A DNA stretch of 64,000 nt from Palaemon carinicauda (GCF_036898095.1 NC_090759.1:17633353-17697352); one strand, 5' to 3'. Positions 1 to 13,530 are shown, counted from the stretch's first letter. Made by a program: numbers and translations. The notes: a model not told the origin generated them from the sequence alone.

Positions 1-74
1 AGTGAGCATACCTGGTTTCCTGGATATTCTTGGAAAGTCTGCATATGCCCACGTTGCAACGCTCAACTTGGCTG
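1..74 (+). CDS. CRBN: Cereblon (CRBN), CULT-domain exon, 5' part of gene outside window
   Basis: Read in frame 1, the exon encodes S-E-H-T-W-F-P-G-Y-S-W-K-V then C-I-C-P-R-C-N-A-Q-L-G-W, and stops at a GT-AAGT donor (intron phase 2, TG|gtaagt). This matches the human cereblon CULT segment around HSWFPGYAW and CKICASHIGW. The Trp residues that line the glutarimide/degron pocket in human CRBN (W380, W386, W400) and the second Zn-binding C-x-x-C pair are all present. Cereblon is the substrate receptor of the CRL4 (DDB1-CUL4) E3 ubiquitin ligase. The Lon-like N-terminal domain and the first Cys pair must lie upstream of the window. The frame used here differs from the longer open frame that starts at base 2, which reads through the splice donor. 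Confidence 0.88.
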
Positions 75-359
75 GTAAGTTATATGTTAGTGATTTGATT
101 GATTTATTTTTATTTTGCCTTAGTAGTTATTTTATTTTCTTTAGAAGTAACTTGTTTAATTCAATTGTAGTTAGATTTTCTGATTACTTAAGCAACAACA
201 TTATGTGTATATTTGTTTCATCATGACCCCATTAATCAAAAATAGGCCTGTACAGTACTTTAATGTATTTGGTTCTTTTTCTAATGTTCTTAGGTTCCTC
301 AGTCTTTTGTATGACCAACATAAGAAGGAAGCCTCTCCACACTAATCTTTTATTCCTTA
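75..359 (+). other. CRBN intron sequence, no further feature seen
   Basis: AT-rich sequence between the CRBN donor and the DNA transposon that starts at 360. No coding or repeat signal was found. Confidence 0.6.
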
Positions 360-1993
<1,634 letters not shown>

Positions 1994-1996
1994 TTA

Positions 1997-4899
1997 GTTA
2001 TGTCTCACCCAATAATTTAACTTTGTGAGTCTACAACACTAAAAAGATCTTAAGCTCTTCTCCAAGTATTTACTTTCACAGAAATAGCTCTTCTAGTGTT
2101 TGCAAATAATGTTTTATGCTTTGTTTTGCCCATCATCTTTCTTTTTTCAAATATTAGTATTTTCAGTAATAGAGCAAATATCATCTTTTAGATCACCAAC
2201 CTAGTCAGCTACTTATTCTTAGAAATAGTGGACTGTTTCATCACCTGCAGATTTAAAGATTTTCATCTTTGCTGTGTTTAGTTAATTTCAACATGATTTT
2301 TTTTGTCAGAGTGATATTGTAAAGTGATATTTGTACCAAGCTAGGCATATAGAAAATGTAGTTGGCGGGGCCATTTCTGCCAAGTATTAATATTCTGCAT
2401 AATTGAGTCTAAGTACTGCAGCTTAATTTTTATTTCTGGTAATAAAGTGTATCCATTGTGTTAGTTCTTGTAAGTATTTTTGTATTTATTATTATTGTTT
2501 GGATTTTGATTGTGTTATGCACTAGCTACTTTTTTGCACGAATTGTTGTACATACCTAGCAATGGAATTTGATTTGTGTTTTCCATGGAGTCTTCTCCCT
2601 TGCTCATGTTTGGTGCCAGGAAAACTGACATTCCAGGGAAGTTGAAGAACCAATCATTTCATTTCTAGGGTTAACTCCACCTTCCAATAAGTGAGTGTCC
2701 TTATTTTAAATGATAAAAGGTTTGCCTTTATAAGATTCCACCTCAACCAACCCTCTTAGTCCCGCGTTCAAGGTCAAAAGTGAAGAGCTACTCGCCTGTC
2801 GTTAACTTCCTCATTAAGGAATTCAACAGCTATTCTAGTTCTGTTGAAGTTATTCCTTATTTAAAAGGACCCTGGTTTGCACAGCTACGAAAAACACAAA
2901 TTACTTATAGAATTTGTTAAGAATTAAGATCTTTCAGGCAAGGCTTACCATGCATTTGCCTTCTCTTGACCAGAGCCCTTTCCTCCTCTATAGAATATGT
3001 TGTGGCAAGGTCTGTTAATCACTCCTTACCGGAGAAGTCACCTAATTTGGGAATTGTTACTCACAGAAGAAAATACACGAGATTGCTGCTGATGATATGC
3101 CTTCTACTTCTGACTCTGGTCTCCAAGTTGGCAAAGGTTTTGCCATTGCTGTTGTATTTGTGTTGAAGAAGCTCCAGTCATCAAATTCACCACTAGGTCT
3201 TCACTTTCTCCTCAACATGATACTGTTATTTTGTCTGTTCTTCACATTCACTGCCTGCTAACTAACCTGCTTCCAGTCTGACTACTCCCCTGCCTTGTCC
3301 ACTGACTGACCTATTTCTAGTATGACTACACACCTGCCTCCACATTGCTATTTGCTCCTTTACTTGTACAATATATTCAACTTCCACCGTGCCTGGTAAT
3401 CAACCTTCTAATTCAACTACCTCTTCATCTTTGGCATGGCCCGCAGATGTTTCTATGAATAGTAAACATATATACATATACAAGGCTGAATGATACTATG
3501 TATAAAAGCATAGTTAAGACTGGTGAATTTTATGGTTTTGCTTTGCCTCCTCCTACACTAATTACTCTTCCTGCAAACATTATTCCTTCGCTCAAGATAT
3601 TGAATTGTATATGTTTGCTCTTCTGCTGATGCTGCTTCAGCATCCTTTGGAAATTTTGCTTCTTGGCACTAGTAGATAATAATCACCCTCTCTTGACATC
3701 TCAACTGTGGTCACAGTACGAGCTGAAGTCCATCCTCAGTTCACTTGGAGTTCTCAATCACGTACATACTTCCACCAACCATGATTCTTCCTAACACTTG
3801 AGACCATGACTGTCACTACTCCAAGTCATCATCTACCTGTACCTGATTATAGCTGCAACTGCTCCTGTGGTCAAGAGAGTAATTGCAATAATACAGACAG
3901 CTATGAAGGAAAGAGCCATTCTTCAGTATACAAGGACCTTTCCAGATCTTGTGCCAGGGACAATGACAAAAGTCTGTTACATTGTGCAACTTCAGAGATA
4001 TTATGCAAAAAGTCGTTCAGTAGTTGTTGACCTCCTGTTTCCTTAAAGGAGTGCCTATTTTTCAAATTTAGTTTTGCAACTTTACCTCACCACATGTCAC
4101 CTGCTAAGGGGAAGCCATCAACTAGCCCACCTGAAATCTAATAAAATTCGATGGCCAAGAAGATTCTTGCTGGTTTCACCACTTCTTTAGAATTTTATTG
4201 TACAGTAAGGACAACTACTTATAGTATGAATAGGAGGTAGTCATTGTCAGCTGAGATTGGTTTGGCTCTTGCAGCCTTGGAGAATAAACCACCTGATCTT
4301 TGTCTCTATACCTTGAACATGTAAAAAAAGATTACTTGGATTCTCCTTTACTAGAAGAAGCTTCCTTTTGGGACATGCTATGTTGGGTTGGCAAGATCTT
4401 CCATCTAGAGTGCCTCAGCAATACACAAATGAAAATGTCCTAAAAGGATTAAGACATTTAATAATAATGCTGATGTTAGCTCGAAGAACAGGGACAAAAG
4501 TTTAATTGAAAAGCTGTTTTGTTGCTACATGACTGGTTATGTTGGTAAACTTACTCTTTCTAGATGTTACACCTATTAGCATTACAAAATTTAATATGTA
4601 AGTGCTAAAATAAGCAGATTTTACCAGTTGAAACATTAAACTAAACCCTTTGTGATATTTTCAGATAGAAAGTGAGGTCCTTTTTACATGTCAATTTACT
4701 CAATGCATTACTTAATCCTAAATGCAATCAGTGATATCTATAAGTGAAAGTAAATGTTTTCTTGATTACCTTAATGATATAAACATACCAATTGCCTTTT
4801 TTGAGATTCATAGTCAGAAAAACTTTTAGAAATGTAATATTGATGAAATGGATGCGGTAGCAGAAAAAAATAAATTAATTGAAAATTTTATATTTTCAG
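1997..4899 (+). other. CRBN intron, possibly containing decayed retroelement sequence
   Basis: AT-rich intron. Between about 2960 and 4560 the composition becomes less AT-rich and short open stretches appear (for example R-D-K-S-L-I-E-K-L-F near 4485) that look gag-like, but no family could be named. No intact gene is seen. Confidence 0.35.
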
Positions 4900-5003
4900 G
4901 GTTTTTGAGCCAACAGAAAAGATTCAAAGTGGATCTGTAACCTTGAAACCTTCCGGAGAGGGATTCTATGGTTTGATAGTCGACAACCTCATATCTGAAG
5001 ATT
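4900..5003 (+). CDS. CRBN: Cereblon (CRBN), C-terminal exon following the CULT tryptophan
   Basis: The exon follows a TATTTTCAG acceptor. Its first G completes the TGG codon opened at the end of the 1-74 exon, so the junction reads G-W-V-F-E-P. It encodes 34 full codons, including K-P-S-G-E-G-F-Y-G-L, and ends with a phase-1 GTAAGT donor (GAT T|gtaagt). In human CRBN the segment after W400 reads KFTATKKDMSPQKFWGL, so W-[VK]-F and P-x-x-F-[YW]-G-L line up at the same spacing. Matching splice phase and reading frame on both sides support a real exon. The 4.8-kb intron before it holds a 1.6-kb DNA transposon. Confidence 0.85.
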
Positions 5004-5300
5004 GTAAGTACTATAGCCTTTATAAAGCACTCCTTTAAATTTCCAATTTCAGGTCAATGATTGATTGTTCTGATTGTTTGATATTTATCCTTTTGATATC
5101 AAGTGTTCATACAATAGTCCTTGCTTTTTCTAACTATCAGCACATGTCTTCTAAACATTTAAACATCCAGGCTAATTACCCATACAAGAAAAAAGTACAG
5201 TATTAAAATTCTCAAAGCATACTCTCAAGAACATATTCTGCTATTCAGATGGATCCAATCCAAGTCTTCTTATATTCCTATCCTAGTATTCCAGAATCGG

Positions 5301-7890
5301 AATGAGTTCTGGAATGATTTAACTAGGTGTGTAGAAGGACTGGGTAGAAGGAATTATGTAGTTGTTATGGGTGACTTAAATGCTAGAGTGGGCGCTGGAG
5401 AGGTAGAAGGTGTCATTGGTAAGTATGGCGTACCAGGTGAAAATGAGAGTGGTGAGAGACTGGTAGACATGTGTGTTGAACAAGAGATGGTAATAGGTGC
5501 TAGCTTCTTTAAAAAGAAAGATAAGAATAAGTATACATGGGTAAGAGTGGCAAATGGAAGAGTAGTAGAAAGGGCATTAATGGATTATGTGTTGGTAACT
5601 AGAAGAATGTTTGGAAGATTGAAAGACGTGCACGTGTTTAGGGGTATGGCTAACGGTATGTCTGATCATTTTTTGGTGGAAGGAAAATTAGTTGTAGCAA
5701 AAGAGTGGGGGAATAGAGTAGGTGGATGTAAAAGGGAGGTAGTGAGGATTGAAGAGCTAATAAAACCGGGGGTAAGAAGTAAATATCAGGAAAGGTTGAA
5801 AATGGCATATGATGAGGTGGGAGTAAGAGAAACTGGTAATTTAGAGGAGGAATGGAAGTTAGTAAAAGAAAATTTTGTTGGGATTGCAAGTGATGTATGT
5901 GGCAAGAAGGTTGTTGGAGGCAGCATGAGGAAGGGCAGTGAATGGTGGAATGAAGGAGTGAAGGTGAAAGTGGAAGAGAAGAAGAGGGCTTTTGAAGAAT
6001 GGCTGCAGAGTAATAGTATAGAGAAGTATGAAAAATATAGAGAGAAAAAGGTGGAAGTAAAGCGCAAGGTACGTGAGGCAAAGAGGGCAGCTGACCTGAG
6101 GTGGGGTCAGGGATTGGGTCAGTCATATGAAGAGAATAAGAAGAAGTTTTGGAAAGAAGTGAAGAGAGTAAGGAAGGCTGGCGCAAGAATTGAAGAGACA
6201 GTGAAAGATGGAAATGGAAGGTTGTTAAAAGGAGAGGAGGCAAGGAAAAGGTGGGCGGAATATTTTGAAAGTTTGCTGAATGTTGAGGATAATAGGGAGG
6301 CAAATATAACTGCTGTTCCAGGTGTTGAGGTGCCAGTGATGGGAGATGAGAATGAGAGAGAGATAACAATAGAGGAAGTGAGGAGAGCACTAGATGAAAC
6401 GAGAGTAGGAAAAGCATCTGGTATGGACGGTGTGAAAGCTGAGATGTTGAAGGAAGGGGGTGTGACTGTACTTGAATGGTTGGTGAGATTGTTTAATATG
6501 TGTTTTGTGTTGTCAATGGTACCAGTAGATTGGGTTTGTGCATGTATTGTACCACTATATAAGGGTAAGGGAGATGTGCATGAGTGTTGTAATTCAAGAG
6601 GTATTAGTTTGTTGAGTGTAGTTGGAAAAGTGTATGGTAGAGTACTGATTAATAGGATTAAGGATAAAACAGAGAATGCAATCTTGGAAGTACAGGGTGG
6701 TTTTAGAAGAGGTAGGGGTTGTATGAATCAGATTTTTACAGTTAGGCAGATATGCGAGAAATATTTAGCAAAAGGTAAGGAGGTGTATGTTGCGTTTATG
6801 GATCTGGAGAAAGCATATGATAGAGTTGATAGGGAAGCAATGTGGGATGTGATGAGGTTATATGGAGTTGGTGGAAGGTTGTTGCAAGCAGTGAAAAGTT
6901 TATACAAAGGTAGTAAAGCATGTGTTAGAATAGGAAATGAAGTGAGTGATTGGTTTCCGGTGAGAGTGGGGCTGAGACAGGGATGTGTGATGTCGCCGTG
7001 GTTGTTTAACTTGTATGTTGATGGAGTGGTGAGAGAGGTGAATGCTCGAGTGCTTGGACGAGGATTAAAACTGGTAGGCGAGAATGACCATGAATGGGAG
7101 GTAAATCAGTTGCTGTTTGCGGATGATACTGTACTGGTAGCAGACACAGAAGAGAAGCTTGACCGACTAGTGACAGAATTTGGAAGGGTGTGTGAGAGAA
7201 GGAAGTTGAGAGTTAATGTGGGTAAGAGTAAGGTTATGAGATGTACGAGAAGGGAAGGTGGTGCAAGGTTGAATGTCATGTTGAATGGAGAGTTACTTGA
7301 GGAGGTGGATCAGTTTAAGTACTTGGGGTCTGTTGTTGCAGCAAATGGTGGAGTGGAAGCAGATGTACGTCAGAGAGTGAATGAAGGTTGCAAAGTTTTG
7401 GGGGCAGTTAAGGGAGTAGTAAAAAATAGAGGGTTGGGCATGAATGTAAAGAGAGTTCTATATGAGAAAGTGATTGTACCAACTGTGATGTATGGATCGG
7501 AGTCGTGGGGAATGAAAGTGATGGAGAGACAGAAATTGAATGTGTTTGAGATGAAGTGTCTGAGAAGTATGGCTGGTGTATCTCGAGTAGATAGGGTTAG
7601 GAACGAAGTGGTGAGAGAGAGAACGGGTTGTAAGAAATGAGTTAGCGGCTAGAGTGGATATGAATGTGTTGAGGTGGTTTGGCCATGTTGAGAGAATGGA
7701 AAATGGTTGTCTGCTAAAGAAGGTGATGAATGCAAGAGTTGAGGGGAGAAGTACAAGAGGAAGGCCGAGGTTTGGGTGGATGGATGGTGTGAAGAAAGCT
7801 CTGGGTGATAGGAGGATAGATGTGAGAGAGGCAAGAGAGCGTGCTAGAAATAGGAATGAATGGCGAGCGATTGTGACGCAGTTCCAGTAG
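5301..7890 (+). pseudogene. LINE polyprotein remnant: endonuclease C-terminus + reverse transcriptase, one frameshift
   Basis: An open frame from the truncation point to 7640 holds the end of an APE-type endonuclease (V-M-G-D-L-N-A-R-V-G, later M-S-D-H-F-L-V) and a full reverse transcriptase. RT landmarks are G-G-F-R-R-G-R-G, the D-L-E-K-A-Y-D-R block with the first catalytic Asp, L-R-Q-G-C-V-M-S-P-W-L-F, and F-A-D-D-T-V-L-V-A with the catalytic Asp pair. At about 7629 the sequence reads ACGGGTTGTAAG where copy 2 has ACGGGTGTAAG. This one-base insertion creates an early stop at 7638-7640. The C-terminal zinc-knuckle-free tail (V-L-R-W-F-G-H-V-E-R-M to V-T-Q-F-Q) continues in the next frame to 7890. 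The upstream endonuclease active-site motifs are missing, so this copy is dead. Confidence 0.92.
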
Positions 7891-7893
7891 GCC

Positions 7894-7939
7894 CTGCTGC
7901 TTCCTCCGGGGCCTTAGATGACCGCGGAGGTAGCAGCAG
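7894..7939 (+). other. LINE 3' UTR hairpin 1
   Basis: CTGCTGCTTCCTCCGG at 7894-7909 pairs with CCGCGGAGGTAGCAGCAG at 7922-7939, a GC-rich stem with a short loop just after the stop codon. In copy 2 the loop and part of one arm are shortened. Confidence 0.7.
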
Positions 7940-8104
7940 TAGGGGAGTCAGCAATATGAAGCTTCATCTGTGGTGGAAATGTGGGAGGTTGGGCTGTGGC
8001 ACCCTAGCAGTACCAGCTGAACTCGGTTGAGTCCCTGATTAGGCTGAAGGAACATAGAGAGTAGAGGTCCCCTTTTTGTTTTGTTTCATTGTTGGTGTCG
8101 GCTA

Positions 8105-8121
8105 CCCCCCAAAATTGGGGG
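8105..8121 (+). other. LINE 3' UTR hairpin 2 (near-perfect palindrome)
   Basis: CCCCCCAAAATTGGGGG, followed by AAGTGCCTTGGTAT, lies just before the tail. The same palindrome is kept in copy 2 on the other strand (about 11575-11592). It may be the structure recognised by the element's own reverse transcriptase; that role is inference. Confidence 0.7.
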
Positions 8122-8135
8122 AAGTGCCTTGGTAT

Positions 8136-8160
8136 ATAGATAGATAGATAGATAGATAGT
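8136..8160 (+). repeat. (TAGA)n tail of LINE copy 1
   Basis: Short tandem TAGA units end the LINE and merge into the TAGTATTCCA target duplication. Confidence 0.85.
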
Positions 8161-8190
8161 ATTCCATAAAATTCCTCATTTTTCATTTAG

Positions 8191-8252
8191 GTGTTGAAAT
8201 TATTCTTTGTACTGTACTTTTCTGCAGTATTCTTCTTAAGACCTCTGCCTAA
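8191..8252 (+). CDS. CRBN: Possible last exon of cereblon (tentative)
   Basis: A pyrimidine-rich acceptor (TTTTTCATTTAG) precedes GTGTTGAA. Joined in phase with the T left by the 5003 donor, it reads C-V-E-I-I-L-C-T-V-L-F-C-S and on to a TAA at 8250-8252. Human CRBN ends in D-K-V-I-L-C-L, so V-E-I-I-L-C is a plausible equivalent of the tail, although the extra residues after it are unlike the human end. No transcript evidence is visible. The LINE copy ends only about 25 bp upstream of this acceptor. Another, unseen exon could be the true end. Confidence 0.42.
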
Positions 8253-8269
8253 AATGTTGCAACTCTTTG

Positions 8270-8610
8270 GTCTATCTTCAGGGATAGAAGTTTGTCTCTC
8301 CCTTGCATCAAGGGTTGCCGATCTATGCTATCATATGTGTTCAAGGCGAGACTTGCTGAGATATCCACTTCTTACATTCTTAGAGACCCTGTTTGATCTT
8401 TCTCTATTACCCGTCCGAGAACACAGTTGTCCTCCCATTATGGGGCGTTAACAGTGTTTTTTTGGCTGTGAGGTTGCTTCATTCAAACCTTTGGAGACAG
8501 AGCTATCTTGTCCAACACCCTCTTTTTAGTCTCCTTAGCTATGGCCATGAAAGTGAGGGAGCTTCTAGCTGTTTCCTTCCAGGTTGCCAATTCAGGGAAG
8601 ATTTGATATC
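8270..8610 (+). pseudogene. DIRS-D tyrosine recombinase relic
   Basis: One frame reads S-I-T-R-P-R-T-Q-L, then S-N-T-L-F-L-V-S-L-A-M-A-M-K-V-R-E-L-L-A-V-S. This corresponds to the DIRS recombinase segment around K-T-L-F-L-V-C-L-A-S-A-K-R-V-S-E-L-H-A-F-S seen intact in DIRS-C (62080-62130). It is the block that carries the first catalytic Arg; here the Arg position reads Lys-Val-Arg. Stops and frameshifts interrupt the rest, and no His-x-x-Arg or Tyr block remains. It is followed by the family's internal complementary region. Confidence 0.6.
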
Positions 8611-8639
8611 GTATCTTCAAGAGTTTTTGCCAAGGCGGA

Positions 8640-8740
8640 GATGATGTAGCACCCTCTTCCCAGGTCTTTTTCATTAAAGGGATTTTGACGAAGGAAAAAT
8701 CTATTTCTGGGTGAGGAACCTGTGTCGCTCCGTGAAATGC
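8640..8740 (+). repeat. DIRS-D internal complementary region / terminal motif
   Basis: GGGATTTTGACGAAGGAAAA, then ATCTATTTCTGGGTGAG, follows the recombinase relic. It is clearly related to the DIRS-B terminus at 38145-38190 (GGATTTTGAGCGAAGCGAAA, then AATCTATTTTTGGGTGAG). The placement after the recombinase fits an internal complementary region. The matching 3' terminus was not found downstream, so the element is incomplete. Confidence 0.55.
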
Positions 8741-11545
8741 TCCTTATAGCACCATTTCTAAGGCATAAATATTGCTAAATATACCAGAGAAAAAAAGATG
8801 CATGGAATGCCAGGAATAAACCCCTCCCGCTCACTCTAATATTAGTGTCGGTATAGTAACTGGGGCGTGTTAGAACCACGACCATAGGTCCCTCACCAGT
8901 TAGACCTCTCCTTCAACATCTCCCGGAACTACGTTGTGCCGATCTACACCCGACTGCTGCCTTCTACTACGACTATCCTTCCCTCACCCTTACCCCTCCC
9001 CATGCTCCCTCCCTCATTCCTCCTTAGCACCAGCGAAGGTTCAGACGTGTTTTTCATAGCTCTGTGTTGTTTTGTGTTTAGGACTTTGTAGGTAACTACC
9101 TTGCTTAGGGTAGCCGATGTTCCTAGTCACCCTTGCCAATTATTTTTGCTTCTCAGGGACCCTCAAAACTATTATCTAAGGATGTGCTATCCTTTTTTTC
9201 TGAGAGACGTAATAGTCAGGACTGGGGACCTTGGGGTCCATGAATACCAGGCCTCTAGAGCCCTCACTATCAAATCCGTGACCAGATCAGTTGCCATTAA
9301 AAAAATTTCCCTGTTGCCAAGGTCTTGGAAACGGCTATGTTGCAGTCAAATTCTATTTTTATCTTTTTATTTAAGAGGTGTTTCTCAGTGGTTTGGAAAC
9401 CGTAATTCCTTGGGTCCCTTGGTTATGAAAGGACAGGTTGTCAGGCCAGAGACTATTATTGCCTTATAATTCCATCATATTTACTTTTTTTGTTATTATT
9501 TATCTAGTTATGCTTAGGATGTTGTACTTGGTGTTTGGATAATAGGGTTAGATATGGCTTGTTTGGGTGACGGGATAGTTTAAGTTAGGTATATATTCAA
9601 GTCTTGTTATTTGGATCCTCCAGAAGTTGAGTGTCTGACTTATAACCAACTCCGTGGGCAACTTTTTCACCAGTCACTATTGGGTTTCTCGTCATCAGAT
9701 ATTCACATGAAACAAAGTGACAATAAGTAATGCTGATGTTTGGTGTAGGAACGTTGAGTTGCATTGCCTATACCTCCGATGTCGTATAACACAACACCAG
9801 CAGACTGACCAGACAGCGCGTTGGCCCCGGCCAGTGCCTGGATGTTACTTGGTGATGGCGCTTCCAGGATATAGGTGGCAAGTTGTTTTCGGTCAGTGTT
9901 GGCTACCTTGGCTGACGTTTGTCATCACCCCAAAGTTGCCTAACACCGATAGATTTGGTCAGTCTAGGCACTCATTCCATGGAAATGAGTCTCCTACTAT
10001 CTGTCCCCTTTCATTTTGGCTACAGCGCATTCTACAGTGAGGCGACAAGTACAGTAGTCTGCAGGTCGTTATTGGCAACTGTGGGCTGTATTTTAATAAC
10101 CCCCAATATCGCCTAACACTGAACCAATGAGACAGTTTGGCACTTTCCAGAAGATGGAGTCGCCAGTTATGCCTTGTAATTCAACGCCTTTGAGGATTTA
10201 GTAGCAGGTCTATTCTGACGACCGTTCTAATTCTAGCTTTCTGTTTCGTGCTCCCTCCTCTTGGTCGCTGAGTACTAGAAAGTAAGGGGTGGGCGGTTCT
10301 CCTAACAACTCCCTAAGGCTCCTTTTTATTTTTTTTTTCTGGTTTGGATGTTGCTACAGATACCTTCTCATGAAGCCAGGCTCAAGATTGGGTTTTGACT
10401 TAGTAGTCTAGTTTTCGGTGGAAATTATGAAAAAGATATTTGTTTCTTAATTGAGCCAATATTACTTGGAGTCTCTTCTAAGTCTTTTGCCTCCTCAGGT
10501 TCTTTGTGAAAACTTGTTCAGCTCTAGTTGTCTTCACCAGTGTTTTTTATGTTGCCTGTCTCGTGGTCTCGTTCTTGCTCAGGGGAGAGGTGGTCTGGTG
10601 GGATATAGGCTCCTACGTTCGCCAGAGGAGACTCTTTCACCTTTGGTTGTTGTTTGGCATGTCTCCGAGGATATTGTCTTATCTGGCCTCCTTTTGGTGA
10701 TGAGTAATCCTTATGATCTCGATGCCTTTCTTTTGTAGTTGGAACAATGCTCCAGGGAGGGACATACTACTCCTTACCTTGGAGAGGTCCTTTACCTCTC
10801 AAATGGTTATGCGGCCGATTACTGTCTGGACTGGCTTTCAATTCTCCCTTGTCCTTTCCAGTTGCAGTCTGCTGTGAATCGTAAAAGAATTGTTTGGGTT
10901 TAAGTTTAGTGTTTTCTTGCTTTATTTAATCATTGTTTGTTACCTATTCTGATAATTTAAAAAAAGGAAATTCTACCAGTTCCCTTCTTGTCAATGTGAG
11001 TAATTATGCTTGATAAATTACCCTAAGGTAATGTTTATCTATATGGAATTTTCAAAATAAAGTTAATAATAACACTTCGCTGAATAATGTAGCTAGTCCT
11101 ACCCATCCTTCCCTTCATCTGGTATTTCTCAAATGGAGACAGAGGTAATGATCTCTTGGCTCAGCCATCAGTATTACCAATGGTGGTGTAGAATAAGAGG
11201 TATCACGAATTGCCAATGTGATAAAAATTTGGGCATGTTATTGGGATTGAGGGCTAGCTAGATTACCTAGGTAAGAATTAATAATATTAATTGTATTTTG
11301 AAAATTTCCTTCATGGTGGCTTTCTCCATCAGTTATCTGCCCTATGTAAGTATTTGAGTATCGGTAAATTTCATTTTTATTTGAGGGGCAAAAATCCCTC
11401 GTATGTTTTTCTCTGCGGGGAGGAAAGTTGATTTTCCCAAATTTTATTGTTACTATTAATTGGTTATCTTTTGAACTGTATTTAGAACATATTGCACATG
11501 CTTTGGAAATGAAAGCTATGCACAGGATAAAATTTTTAAAATTAT
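8741..11545. other. Spacer with unidentified sequence, partly DIRS-D-derived
   Basis: From about 8820 to 10950 the composition is higher in GC than the host spacer and has many broken reading frames. This suggests old retroelement body, but no domain could be named. From about 10950 to 11545 it is AT-rich host-like DNA. No gene seen. Confidence 0.4.
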
Positions 11546-11553
11546 TAGTTTTA

Positions 11554-13522
11554 CATACATACACCAAGGCACTTCCCCCAATTTTGGGGGGTAGCTGACA
11601 TCAAACAAATGAAACAAAAAGGGGACATCTCTCTACGGTCCTCCCAGCCTGACAAGGGACTCAGCCGAGTTCGGCTGGTACTGCTAGAGTGGCACAGCCC
11701 ACCCTCCTAAATTATCCACCATAGATAAAGCTTCATAATGCTGAATCCCCTACTGCTGCTACCCCCGGAGGAAGCAGCAGGGCCTACCGGAACTGCGTCA
11801 CAATCGCTCGCCATTCATTCCTATTTCTAGCATGCTCTCTTGCCTCTCTCACATCTATCCTCCTATCACCCAGAGCTTCCTTCACTCTATCCATCCACCC
11901 AAACCTTGGCCTTCCTCTTGTACTTCTCCCATCAACTCTTGCATTCATCACCTTCTTTAGCAGACAGCCATTTTCCATTCTCTCAACATGGCCAAACCAC
12001 CTCAACACATTCATATCCACTCTAGCTGCTAACTCATTTCTTACACCCGTTCTCACCCTCACTACTTCGTTCCTAACCCTATCTATTCGAGATACACCAG
12101 CTATACTCCTTAGACACTTCATCTCAAACATTCAATTTCTGTCTCTCCGTCACTTTCATTCCCCACAACTCCGATCCATACATCACAGTTGGTACATTCA
12201 CTTTCTCATACAGAACTCTCTTTACATTCATGCCCAATCCTCTATTTTTTACTACTCCCTTAACTGCCCCAACACTTTGCATCCTTCATTCACTCTCTGA
12301 CGTACATCTGCTTCCACTCCATCATTTGCTGCAACAAAAGACCCAAGTACTTAAACTGATCCACCTCCTCAAGTAACTCTCCATTCAACATGACATTCAA
12401 CCTCGCAGCACCTTCCCTTCTCGTACATCTCATAACCTTACTCTTACCCACATTAACTCTCAACTTCCTTCTCTCACACACCCTTCCAAATTCTGTCACT
12501 AATCTGCCAAGCTTCTCTTCCACGTCTGCAACCAGTACAGTATCATCCGCTAACAACAACTGATTTACCTCCCATTCATGGTCATTCTCCTCTACCAGTT
12601 TCAATCCTCGTCCAAGCACTCGAGCATTCACCTCTCTCACCACTCCATCAACATACAAGTTAAACAACCACGGTGACATCACACATCCTTGTCTCAGTCC
12701 CACTCTCACCGGAAACCAATCACTCACTTCATTTCCTATCCTAACACATGCTTTACTACCTTTGTAGAAACTTTTCACTGCTTGCAACAACCTTCCACCA
12801 ACTCCATATAACCTCATCACATTCCACATTGCTTCCCTATCAACTCTATCATACACTTTCTCCAGATCCATAAACGCAACATACACCTCCTTACCTTTTG
12901 CTAAATATTTCTTGCATATCTGCCTAGCTGTAAAAATCTGATTCATACAACCCCTACCTCTTTTAAAACCACCCTGTACTTCTAAGATTGCATTCTCTCT
13001 TTTATCCTTAATCCTATTAATCAGTACTCTGCCATGCACTTTTCCATGTACACTCAACAAACTAATACCCATTGAATTACAACACTCATGCACATCTCCC
13101 TTACCCTTACGCACAAACACAATCTACTGGTACCATTGACAACACAAAACACATATTAAACAATCTCACCAACCATTCAAGTACAGTCACACCCCCTTCC
13201 TTCAACATCTCGGCTCTCACATCATCCATACCAGATGCTTTTCCTACTCTCGTTTCATCTAGTGCTCTCCTCACTTCCTCTCTTGTAATCTCTCTCTCAT
13301 TCTCATCTCCCATCACCGGCACCTCAACACCTGCAACAGAAATTATATCTGCCTCCCTATTATCCTCAACATTCAGTACTTTCAAGATACTCCGCCCACC
13401 TTTTCCTTGCCTCCTCTCCTTTTAACAACCTTCCATTTCCATCTTTCACTGTTTCTTCAATTCTTGAACCAGCCTTCCTTCTCTTCTTCACTTCTTCCCA
13501 AAACTTCTTCTTATTCTCTTCA
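11554..13522 (-). mobile_element. RTE-like LINE, copy 2, inverted and 5' truncated
   Basis: Same family as the 5294-8156 element, on the opposite strand. TAGTTTTA flanks both ends (11546-11553 and 13523-13530), an 8-bp target duplication. The 3' end (left) carries a short TATG tail and the CCCCAATTTTGGGG palindrome. The 5' truncation falls at a point equal to about 6128 in copy 1, so all of the endonuclease is lost. Confidence 0.9.
11784..13510 (-). pseudogene. LINE reverse transcriptase remnant (copy 2)
   Basis: The RT palm is readable from K-G-K-G-D-V-H-E-C-C-N-S through L-R-Q-G-C-V-M-S-P-W-L-F to L-A-D-D-T-V-L-V-A; the residue before ADD is Leu rather than Phe. The tail is V-L-R-W-F-G-H-V-E-R-M. 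Frame breaks lie near 13115, 12310 and 12135. The region around 12060 preserves the frame that copy 1 has lost by insertion. Confidence 0.88.
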
Positions 13523-13530
13523 TAGTTTTA

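Larger units (their letters stand above)
5294..8156 (+). mobile_element. RTE-like LINE, copy 1, 5' truncated, in CRBN intron
   Basis: A non-LTR retrotransposon flanked by a 10-bp target duplication, TAGTATTCCA, at 5284-5293 and 8157-8166. The 5' end is truncated inside the apurinic endonuclease domain. The 3' end carries a short UTR with two hairpins and a (TAGA)n tail (about 8136-8159). The tail type and the C-terminal W-F-G-H-V-E-R-M motif suggest the RTE group. A second copy lies inverted at 11554-13522. The insertion lies between the 5003 donor and the proposed last CRBN exon. Confidence 0.9.

Noticed and set aside
2..226. An open frame starting GTG at base 2
   Set aside because: It runs through a GTAAGT donor in the wrong frame. 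Frame 1 gives the cereblon CULT match.
5650..6417. A 255-codon minus-strand frame rich in Leu, Ser and Pro
   Set aside because: It is antisense to the LINE reverse transcriptase, with no family match.
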